DNA of 64,000 nt. Source: Hemerocallis citrina (taxonomy: Eukaryota; Streptophyta; Magnoliopsida; Asparagales; Asphodelaceae). Position numbers and translations under genes: made by a program. Where the stretch lies: NCBI GenBank assembly GCA_017893485.1, contig CM030361.1, positions 306,433,224 through 306,497,223 on the forward strand. Direction: 5' to 3'. The notes under the pieces are model-generated. The model had not been told where the DNA came from. It saw nothing but the letters and a program-made list of their open reading frames with translations, and made no database searches. Positions 33,793-43,009 of the stretch are shown piece by piece (within the stretch, counting starts at the first letter, position 1; every line of letters starts with the position of its first letter).

Positions 33793-33793
<1 letters not shown>
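33666..33793. repeat. near-perfect 58-bp-arm palindrome
   Basis: Left arm 33666-33723 and right arm 33736-33793 are inverted copies with one mismatch, around a 12-base centre (gtgtatatatat). It sits in the middle of the TTA microsatellite. Confidence 0.85.
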
Positions 33794-33829
<36 letters not shown>

Positions 33830-33830
33830 A

Positions 33831-33889
<59 letters not shown>

Positions 33890-34112
33890 TTTATATATAC
33901 TATTATTATAATATATTATTATTTTATATATACTATTATTATTATTACTATATTATTATTATATATATTATTATTATATATTACTATTATATATTATTAT
34001 ATAATATATTATTATTATAATATATTATTATTATAATATATTGTTATATATATAATTATAATATATTATTGTTACATATATTATTATTATTATTATACAC
34101 TATTATTATAAT

Positions 34113-34284
34113 GGGTAAAAGGGATATGAGCAACTTGCTCATTTAGTAAATGAGCAACTGATTATGTGGCATGCATATGATACATTGGACAACTAACCAT
34201 TTTAAGGATTTTTCAATCACATGTATGCCACATCATCAATTGCTTATTTACTAAATGAGCAAGTTACTTATACCCCCTTTTCCC
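34113..34284. mobile_element. MULE-type MITE, 172 bp
   Basis: GGGTAAAAGGGATATGAGCA at the left is mirrored by TACCCCCTTTTCCC at the right, and TTTAGTAAATGAGCAA recurs inverted. The 9-mer TATTATAAT flanks both sides (34104-34112, 34285-34293); in this AT-rich context a chance match is possible. Confidence 0.7.
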
Positions 34285-34513
34285 TATTATAATATATTAT
34301 TATTATTATATATTATAATTATATAATATATTATTGTTATAATAAATTATTTTATATTATTATATATCAGTATGTATGTATCAATATGTATGTATGTATA
34401 TGTATACAACATGTATGTATCAGAGTATATATGTTGTATATATATACAACCAAACCCATACATTCATTATATATAATAGTATATGATATAGTGCATTTAT
34501 GTATATACATATA

Positions 34514-34971
34514 TCTATATAATAAAACACAAAGAAAGCTATCAAGTGACTCTTCTTCAATCCCCTCAAAAATTAAAGGTTCAGATCTAACCTCACAAAA
34601 CATATTTTCCCTCCCAAAAGTTCCCCCCCCCAAAACTCAAATTCAAATCCCCCACTCAAAACAACTCAAAAGATTTAATTTTTTTCTCTCTCTCTCTTTC
34701 CCTCCCTTTTATATTTACAAAATTAAGAAAATAATTTTTTTTTAAATTTTAAAAAAATTAAAAAATTAAAAAACTGAAAAAATTAAAAATAATTCAAAAA
34801 AATCAAAAAAAAATTATATAATATGTTTTTTGCCGGACCCCCAAAAGTTTCTCATATAATATGTTTGCTGCTTCAATTAATTTGCTGGACCTCCAAAACT
34901 ATTTTATATGATCAAACAAGGTGCACTGTTCCGAAGACGTGCCGTAGGCACGTGTCAACAGGCAAACCTAG
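34514..34971 (+). mobile_element. non-autonomous Helitron (458 bp)
   Basis: 5' TCTATATAATAAAACAC preceded by A; 3' hairpin ACGTGCC-GTA-GGCACGT, then ...CTAG followed by T. These are canonical Helitron ends (TC...hairpin...CTRR between A and T). No coding region. Confidence 0.8.
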
Positions 34972-35164
34972 TATATAGATAAATACGGATTATACATATA
35001 CATACATAGTGTATACAATTTACCAAACGCCTTTTATACTTTAATTTTGAAAAAACTATTTTATGAAAAAAGTTTACCAAACAATACTCTGTTTTTGAAA
35101 TTCACAAAAAACAACTTTATTAAAAAAAAATTCCAAAAACTTTGTTTAAAATGAATTTTCAAAA

Positions 35165-35310
35165 TAACGAACCAAACGCAGCCTAAGTATCTTGTCAATA
35201 AGCAAGAGGTCTGGAGTTCGAATCCTGTTTGCACAAAAAAATTTCCCAATTGATATAGATTCGGGATAAAGTGTGGGTGCATGGCTCCGGCCTTTTTTTT
35301 TTTAAAAAAA
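35165..35310 (+). mobile_element. SINE-like fragment
   Basis: GGAGTTCGAATCCTG matches a pol III B-box as in tRNA-derived SINEs, followed by a body ending in GGCTCCGGCC and a T/A-rich tail. The A-box side is unclear, so it may be truncated. Confidence 0.45.
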
Positions 35311-35354
35311 AAAAATCTATAGATTCTGAAATGTTGTGATAATTTGTCCTTTTA

Positions 35355-35896
35355 TTAGATTTGTTTGTGGGCACGTGCCTACGGCACGTCTTCGGAACGA
35401 TACAGCATATGAAAAGCCCTGTAAGCAGTAAAACAACAATTATGTAGCTCAACTTTGAATAGTATCACAATAATTATGTTTCCATTAGTATATGTTGAAA
35501 AATAATTATAAATGGGGGTGTAGAACTTTGAGGGTGGAAAATGATGAAATTTAACCGTTGAGAAGATATTTGCTATTTTCAATGTAACATGGGTAATAAA
35601 AAAAGTATAAAGAATCTGAAAATTTATAAACTTGAAATTTAAAAATCTAAATTTCTAAGTAAATAAAGAAAGAATGAGAGAGAGAAGGGGGGGAGCGAAA
35701 GAGAGAAATATGAAAAAGTAAAGAGTGAAGAGAGAGATAGTAATAAAGTACTGAATTTTTTAGTTTTTTTTTTTGTTTGAGAGGGGGAACTTTTTTGAGG
35801 AAAAATATGTTTTGGGAGAGTGAATCTGAACCGTTGATTTTGTTTCAATTGAAGGGGAACTGCTTAATAGCTTTTCTTTGTGTTTTATTATATAGA
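35355..35896 (-). mobile_element. second non-autonomous Helitron, opposite orientation (542 bp)
   Basis: On the minus strand it starts TCTATATAATAAAACAC (35896), preceded by A. It ends with the same hairpin (ACGTGCC-GTA-GGCACGT) and CTAA at 35358-35355, followed by T. Same family as 34514-34971. Confidence 0.78.
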
Positions 35897-37335
35897 TTAC
35901 AAATGATGCGATAGTTGGAGGCCCATAACGGAAGCCTACTATGAGTTAAAACTTACAGCCAGAATTGAGGCCAACATTGTTTAAAGTTAGCTAGGAGACA
36001 TAATGGGAGGCCCATAACTGAAGCCCAGTGTACCTTACCCAGTTAAAGGCCCACAATTGAAGCCCACTTTCACAGTAGTTTATACTGAATAATGTTGGTA
36101 ATTTTGTGGGGGGAAAAATGCTTAGCAAAACATAAAAAATGTGAATTTTTTTTTATTTTTTTCAGACTTATGCATATCTATTCATGCAGTAGGGAAAAGA
36201 TATTTTTATATAAGTTTAATTTTTTCAGTACTCATTAAAATTTTAAAAAAATCCTGATTTTTTCTAACAGCCTGCACCATTCAATTCTTAAGTATGAATA
36301 CGACCGAATTGGAGGTACTTATATCCATAGTAACAAAATTCACGAATAATTCACAAATTTGGCGAATTATTAGCGAAGAATTCATCTGCCGAATTAATTC
36401 GCAATTTATTCACCAATTTCAGTTTAAATCACGCATTACACGAATTATTCACGAATAATTTGCGAATAAATCGCTAAGTTTGTTACTATTTTCATATTTA
36501 TGGATTTAAATATATATTTACTTAGGTGATGGGTACTGAGATGCATTAACTTTCTATTTCTTTCTTTCCGAATTTTTGCCAAGTTTTTTCCGAATTTGTC
36601 GAATTTTTGGCAAATTCCAAATTAAATCTTGACGAATTATTTCCGAATTCTAAATTTGTGTCTATGCTTATATCTCGTTCAATCCAAATTCACTCCCAGT
36701 GGTGCCGGCTAACAATAAGAACATATCAAATCAAACTGACACCATGGTCTCAGAGCATAGGCGACAGTAGCAATGTGCACGAACCAGCCAGCGCTGCATG
36801 TGAACCCTTATATCAGCCCCGATATTGGAAATTGGCCTACAGAGATATATATTCCCTAAGTAGGATGAGCACATTAAGGAAAATGAGATTAAAACAAAAC
36901 TGTCGGTTTACTATTCAGGCTCTACAATGAACTTGTTTTGCATCCGTAGAGAACGAACAACGGCTTTATCAGAAAGTAGTAGAAACAACGCACAACTTTG
37001 TTCTGATTACAATGACCGATACGGAACACATCATCATTACTCCATTTATTCTCTCACAACTACAACAGCGCGCGCCCAGAATGCTATTGCGCGAACAAAA
37101 TCAGACAAGTATATACCAACATCTAATCCCATCGATTGATCAGTAAACCTGCAGTAGTTTCAACTCTGAAAAAGATCGCAGTCAGAAAAAAACCAAACCG
37201 AACTGATACGCAACAATATTATCACCGGGGAATTCAATAAACATCACATTTCAGCGTAAGTTTATCTCATTCAATACTTATGTAATACGAGAACTTGATA
37301 AAAGAATTTGCGGAGAGAACATTAAATTAAATTAA
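35897..37335. other. intergenic DNA downstream of the SDR gene
   Basis: Mostly AT-rich. A possible MITE lies at 36327-36489. The last ~200 bases should include the 3' UTR of the minus-strand SDR gene. Open frames at 36607-37139 show no family resemblance and I do not support them as genes. Confidence 0.4.
36327..36489. mobile_element. possible MITE with ATAGTAACAAA ends
   Basis: ATAGTAACAAA at the left and TTTGTTACTAT at the right are inverted, and the interior is full of GAATTATTC/GCGAATAAT-type palindromic pieces. No clear target duplication. Confidence 0.45.
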
Positions 37336-38928
37336 TTAACTCAAACCCAGATTCAACCTCTTGATGCTAGTAAACCCTCCATCGACAACCAGATTATGCC
37401 CGGTCACGTACTTGGCCTCGTCGGAAGCCAAGTACAGGGCCGCCTTCGCCACGTCAATTTCTTCGCATTTCGCCCCCTTCAGCTCCCCCAGGCCGTTGAT
37501 AATATCCACTATCTTCTCCCTCTCCACTCCCCTGAATATCAGTTCGAATTGCTCTACTGTCATCCCTGTCGCCACTGCAAATGGCGATATGCAATTCACC
37601 CTCACCCCTTTCTGGCTTAGCTCGGCTGCAGCAGCCTTCACAATTCCCACCACCGCAAACTTGGAAATTGCATATGGATACGTGCCAAGCCCGCCCAAAA
37701 GTCCACTGATGCTTGCAATACATAAAATCGAGCCCGAGCCTGCAGGCCCCATAACACGAGCTGCGTGTTTGATCCCTGCTAGGGTACCGCGAGCATTGAC
37801 CCTCATGACCTCGTCATAGGCGGCGAGGTCAAGGTCTGCGATGGAAGGGTTAGAGAGAGTCCCCACAATGCCGGCACTGTTGTACATTACGTCGAGGCGG
37901 TTGTGGAGGGAGAAGGCAAAGTCGACTGCGGCAGCCACTTGTGGTTCGTCTGTGACATCGCATTGGACGAAGTGGGCCTTCGGGCCGAGGGATTGGGCTG
38001 TTCGGGGGCCCAGATTGGCGTCGACATCGGCTAGGATGACCGTGGCACCTTCCTGTATGAATTCATGGGCTGTAGCCTTGCCGAGGCCGGTCGCCCCACC
38101 GGTTATTAGGGCAACCTTGCCATCTAGCCTGCACTACATGAATGACCACAGATATCAACAGGGCCGGGCCGGTTCTGAGTTCACGGCGGCTCGAGGTGAA
38201 AGGCCTAAATAATTATTTTTGAAGCCCCTAATAATAATATAATTTTTTACGAGCAAAATACGTGTCTATATTTACAAAGAAAATACAAATTTAGGGTTAC
38301 CAAAATTGTAAAAAATTCAGGGGCATGAGACAGCCGACTCACCGGCTTCAAGGTGGGGCCAGCCCAGAATATCAATCATATGATTCAATGTATCAGTTTC
38401 AAACCAGATTCAAATGAACAATTTGAACACCAATCATCGTGTACATAAACAAGTTATAAAGCTCAATCCGTTTGTGTTGGCGACAACTAACACTCTAACT
38501 CACTAGAAAACTTAATTCTGGTGCTGGTTGACTTCACATATATTCGTTTTGGATTCATATGATAAATATATCAAATTATTTCGTACAATTATCAAAACCA
38601 GTGACTAAAAATAAATTTAAAAAAATACCAAGAATCTAGAATCTTCAACTGTACACTACTACTGAAATCTGACACAATTTGCTGGATAATCCCTAAACAA
38701 ATTAAATAAAAGTTCAGTACTTAATTGTAAAATTCCAAACTGACTTTACCTCCCGATTCGTGCCGCCGACGAAAACCCAGCTCGCCACCCTCCTATCCCA
38801 GTCAACGCCCTGTTACGACCACCGTTGACAACAAATCTTTCAAATAAACCCAAAAAATCTACCAGTTTTGTAAAATAACCCAAAATAGAATACAAAGTTG
38901 CATAGTACCTTGCAGCAAACCGAAGCAT
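37336..38928 (-). CDS. short-chain dehydrogenase/reductase (SDR), three exons
   Basis: Exons on the minus strand are 38928-38909 (20 nt), 38809-38750 (60 nt) and 38128-37336. They join in frame through G-rich phase-2 junctions (GCAAG|GTAC, AACAG|GGCG; GGGAG|GTAAAG, TGCAG|GCTA). The product is about 290 aa. A short N-terminus rich in Arg, Ala and Ser and free of acids looks like an organelle targeting peptide (inference). The Rossmann nucleotide motif TGGATGLG, LADVD, an NSAG variant of NNAG, a catalytic Ser in ASISG, and YAISK (YxxxK) are all present, followed by PF.VATGM. It ends VVDGGFTSIKRLNLGLS. These features put it with classical SDR110C-type plant enzymes (xanthoxin dehydrogenase, secoisolariciresinol dehydrogenase and terpenoid-alcohol dehydrogenase relatives). 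The aspartate after beta-2 (LADVD) suggests NAD(H) preference. The substrate cannot be read from the sequence. Confidence 0.88.
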
Positions 38929-39275
38929 GGTTCGACCTTAGATCCGTAATCTCTGCAAACAGTTTTTTTGAGTCTTTTTGAAAGCTTTATACAGGAATTT
39001 TTTGATGGTGGTGTATTTTATTTTGAGAAATGTAAGAGTACCATAAAGACAAAATGCATAGGGTGAAGGTGATGGACTGATGGTTGACTTTATCGACTAG
39101 TTTTTAATTTGTATAACTCTGATTTGGACAACCAGCTAACATCTATCTTTCACGATCAAACTTCACATATATCGAAAATATATTATATTTTAATTAGTTT
39201 GTATTTATGTTATAGTGATTGATGTATGTTTCGAATAAAAGTTGATGTATGTATATCATTTGTGATCTGTTATAA
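38929..39275 (-). other. upstream region of the SDR gene
   Basis: Should hold its promoter and leader. AT-rich without a single clear TATA box; no other feature seen. Confidence 0.35.
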
Positions 39276-39907
39276 GAGCATCCACAGTCCGTTTGTTATA
39301 TTTTTCAATTTCTCATTTTTTGAGAAATAAATCGCTGCAGTCATTTGCTATTTTATCATTTTATGACAAAATAACTACAGTGCGTTCTTATTTTTGAGAA
39401 ACGAATTTGCTATTATCAAATTATATGAGACGGGATAACATGTATCGTCCCAAATTTATTTAAATTTTTTAATGGAAGTCGGACGCGACAACTTGTTTCG
39501 TCTGAAATTTTTTTTTTTTGGATCGGACGGTCTCTGGAGAAAGAAAAAAAATCAAAAATCAAAAAACCGCTCGTCTCAAGCAAAAAAGTTTGGGACGGGA
39601 CAACATGTCCCGTCCATGATATCTGGGCAATTAGATTAGAGCACTAACTTAGTTTAGGTAGTTAATTATTAGGTTTAGGTTATATTTTATTATATAATTT
39701 ATTTAATTAAACTATTTTAATCTCTAATTACTAATTAATTATCCGGAAAAAAAAAAAAAAAAAAAAAAAACTCCGACGAAACAACATGTCTCGTCCGTCT
39801 CAAATTTTAACAAAATTATAGCAAACAACGACTGCAGCCGATTTCGATCTTTGCGATTACTGTAGCTGCCATATTCTAAAAAATGAGAAACACCATTGTA
39901 GATGCTC
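39276..39907. mobile_element. Harbinger-like MITE, 632 bp
   Basis: Ends GAGCATCCACAGT... and ...TTGTAGATGCTC are inverted, flanked by TAA on both sides (39273-39275, 39908-39910), fitting the TWA duplication of PIF/Harbinger elements. The interior has several dyads of the type GGACGGGACAACATGTCC. The same family recurs at 61171. Confidence 0.7.
39746..39770. repeat. poly(A) tract inside the Harbinger-like MITE
   Basis: About 24 consecutive A bases. Confidence 0.85.
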
Positions 39908-40165
39908 TAACAACCTATTTTGTTTGGTATATTAACTTTTGTTGAATCACGATCGTTCATTTCGGGTTCAAGTTGTTCACCTTTGTAATGCACATTTGGC
40001 TTTTCTTATCTGTTTTTTAAGGAAAATATGAAATTTATGCACATATTTCATAAGTAGGAGTTAACAAAATAATCTTAGAATACTGGGTGGAGTACAATAA
40101 AAGAATATATATTACAGTGCTGGAAATAAAATATAACTCCTCTGACTAATATGGGAGGGTGAGAC

Positions 40166-40643
40166 TAGCATTGATATCGGGTCGGGTCGGATCGGGTCCT
40201 TCACTACTCGGACCCGGATCCAGTCCCCTACGGGTCCAAAAAATGAACCCGAACCCGTGAGGACCGGGTCCAATTTCGGATCCGGGTCCTATTAAAATAT
40301 TCCTACCCGTGCGGGTAGGAGCGAAAGTGTGAGTGGCGAGTTGAGGATTTAGAACAGAGGAGAGAATAAAAAAGCATGAGTTTTGAGTTTGGAAGAGGAA
40401 GATTTAGAATTAAGGAGGAAGGAGGGGAGGGATGAGAATAAAATATTTATTTTTATGTTGATTTTTTAGGCTTTTTTTCAACGGGTCCGGGTCGGATCTC
40501 TTTTGAGCGAACCCGGACCCGGACCCGAAAGTACAACGGGTCCCATTTTAGGACCCGAACCCGGACCCGGATAGGCCGGGTCGGTTCCGGTCCAATGTTG
40601 GATCCGGATCAGGTCCGGATTTCGGGTATTTATACCAATGCTT
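40166..40643. mobile_element. non-autonomous hAT element rich in GGGTCCGGGT, 478 bp
   Basis: The ends TAGCATTGATAT and ATACCAATGCTT are inverted with few mismatches. A perfect 8-bp duplication GGTGAGAC flanks it (40158-40165, 40644-40651). Subterminal regions are dense in GGGTCGG/CCCGGACCC motifs. Confidence 0.82.
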
Positions 40644-40759
40644 GGTGAGACCAAAGCATAACGGTAGAACATAGCACATAACCTGAAATATAAACGGAGT
40701 ACAAGCATAAATAAGAGTTCCCTCCAACAAATTAAGTCCTGGAGTGTGGGATCTTTATC

Positions 40760-41030
40760 CGTGTAGCTCAATTGAGAGTTCGCACAATCTCTACCTCCTC
40801 ATCATCGTTCTCCTGAATCTGGAAAGCTCAGGCCATCCTCCCTCTCCGTCTCGTTGCAACAGCTATGACCCAAAAGAAAATGAGATACATAATATGAGTT
40901 AGGCTGCCATAAATACTATTACTAGTTTCACGAAAGTAAAAGTTATTTATATCTAACAAAAGAATACATGTCGTTGCAGCTATGGCGATATATCATGCGC
41001 CTCTCATCTCTCGTCTGTCAGAGATGAGTC
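40760..41030 (-). other. duplicated segment with a last-exon-like piece (copy 2)
   Basis: Inverted relative of 22980-23260, including CTTTTACTTTCGTG and an acceptor-like TCATAG followed by CTGTTGC. In this copy one frame ends TMMRR then TAG, matching TMRR in copy 1. The other frame ends DDEEVEIVRTLN then TGA but has an in-frame stop just upstream. Confidence 0.45.
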
Positions 41031-41560
41031 TAGAACCTATCCATAGGTCCTCATAAGTTGTGGCTATTCATTTGTGGCGAGCGTCCTTAAGACCTTAACC
41101 ATGACAGCTTTACTTCTATGACATTTATGAAAAATGTGTTTTCTGATTTTCATGTCTGCATTGCAGAAACCACAACTAGTGGCAATGTTAGGCTGACATT
41201 TGCTCAAAATCTTCCTTGTCAAGATAGCATCATTCAGGACTAACCACAGGAAAATCTTTACTTTCAGGGGAGCTTTGGCTATCCAAACGACGGTTGACCA
41301 TTTCGGTCTACACCCATGATAATGTATGCAGTTGTAAAGTGATCATATCCTAAATGTCATGTCATTTGCCGGCCCATAAGCTAACATTTATAACCCCTGA
41401 CTAGGCTATATATGTTTGAAGTTCCACCAACCTAAGCAGGGACACCTGGTTCAAGCGGGTTTTTGAAGGCAGGCCTCCACGACCCCATTTTCGATATCTT
41501 CGCAATCATATTGTGTGGCTGTGTAGCTTCTTCGTACAATTCAGAGAACACTTCTTTGAG
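41031..41560 (-). mobile_element. LINE remnant with reverse-transcriptase zinc-binding region
   Basis: Minus-strand translation of about 41290-41080 gives APLKVKIFLWLVLND, LTRKILSKC and CGFCNADMKIRKHIFHKC, which resembles the zf-RVT domain at the C-terminus of plant L1-type reverse transcriptases. A WRPAF-type piece lies further upstream (about 41500). No intact frame. Confidence 0.7.
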
Positions 41561-41909
41561 AGTGTGCATGTCGCACCATTTATCTCATCAGAACCTAGTC
41601 AAACGACCATTACCTAGTCAAACGACCATTACCAATGGACGAAGTTACTCAACTATTAATCCAGTCGTACGCTTTGGTGACCCCTTTCTAGAACTAAGAA
41701 ACTTTGGATTCACCCTGAAACCCATGTTTCATGTCCCCCGCCCTTGCAGATAGGGTTGAATGAAGTCTTGCCATCCTTCTCCGTTAGACTATAATCGAGG
41801 TGTGAGAAATGTCACTGGATGTCTTTAAGATTTGTGTCTCTGCATGATCTGATGGATGTCTTCGTACCCTATAAGGTTTTATGTGGTATATATTATAAGT
41901 TTGATCTTG
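41561..41909. other. left flank of element B, nothing recognised
   Basis: No coding region or repeat end. After removal of element B this sequence runs into 60800 onward. Confidence 0.4.
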
Positions 41910-41914
41910 GATAC

Positions 41915-42573
41915 TGTTGCCGCTAAATTTGGTGTGGGGGCAAACAGATAGAACTTGTGGATTCTTGGGGAAACTGAATAGAAGAACCTGTGTACCTGTT
42001 CCGTCGGACCTCGATCGTCGTTCCCGCCGTGCACCTGCAAAAAGTGCGAGACACCGGGGTTGTTCCCGGCGACGCACCCTCCGACGCTCAAGTCAGTAAT
42101 CTGAAAGACTATGAAAGAGCGCAAAAACTGGTGAAAGATTGATTACCTCTTAATGGAGATGGGAGGGGGTATTTATAGGCGTCTTAGAGAACCATTTGGG
42201 GATGTAATCCGCGTGGCCTGATATAGAATAATCTCCTTATAAACAGATTAGGAATGTCATCTGATAAGGTATATTCTGGTAATCAGATAAGGAATTTAAT
42301 CCCCAAATCCCAGTGAAAAGATTGACGTTCATCAGGACCGTTGATCAAGATTGGTCAGGGATCCTGATTTTATCTTGTAGGGTGAGGTGTGTAGCGGGTT
42401 AAAACCCGCACCCTCTTGTTAGCGGATCCATTCGTGGGTTATTGGGTCCCCGGGGAGGAGATCCAATACCCATTTTGGACTCTTTTGTAGAGAAATTACC
42501 GTTTTACCCTCGGGCTTCAAGATTCGTGCCTGATTTGGACGGCTCCGATTAAACCCCATTTTTAGCCATATCA
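41915..42573 (-). repeat. left LTR of element B (3' LTR)
   Basis: 659 bp, TGTTGCCGC...CATATCA. Nearly identical to 60135-60794. Confidence 0.95.
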
Positions 42574-42592
42574 CGAGCCCCCCACTCCTAAA
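42574..42592 (-). other. polypurine tract of element B
   Basis: On the minus strand TTTAGGAGTGGGGGGCTCG abuts the left LTR. Almost the same as in element A. Confidence 0.8.
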
Positions 42593-43009
42593 GACTGAGT
42601 GCGATCAGACTTTAAGGAGTAGTCTAACTGTTTTAGTGGCTAGTGGAGTTGGATCGGAGTCCAATCGTGGGATCTTGAATCTGAAAAAGGGGCAGTGAGG
42701 TAATCCCTTTTGATCGGGCGGCGTTCTGGTGCGGACGTCTTCGTGGCTTTGTAATCTATCGGTGACCGGCTTGGTCGCGTCCTTCTGTTGAGGGTCGCGT
42801 TTTTCCGGCGTCGCGACTCCGATCCCTCCCAGAGTTCGGCGACCCGGGCGCCGAGGTCAAGGATTGGTTCGGCGATTCTTTCCGACGGGAAGAGGGACCT
42901 CGGCGTGTTTGCGAGTCTGGAGAGAGGGCTCGTCAAAGTCAGAGGGCCAGATCTCCCACGTACGGGGGGTCGGAACCAAGGGCGTTTGGCGGTCAATGCC
43001 AACCTTAGG
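42593..43009. other. spacer of element B between purine tract and repeat array
   Basis: GC-rich, no gene seen. The sequence grades into degenerate 92-bp units near its right end. Confidence 0.4.

Larger units (their letters stand above)
33551..34370. repeat. AT-rich microsatellite block ((TA)n, (TAA/TTA)n)
   Basis: Long runs of TA and TAA/TTA with a central palindrome, interrupted by a 172-bp MITE. The poly-Ile/Tyr frames here are artefacts. Confidence 0.9.

Noticed and set aside
33538..34020. Frames of poly-Ile/Tyr
   Set aside because: Translation of TA/TTA microsatellites.
36607..37139. Plus-strand frames of 70-107 codons downstream of the SDR gene
   Set aside because: No recognisable motif and no start context.
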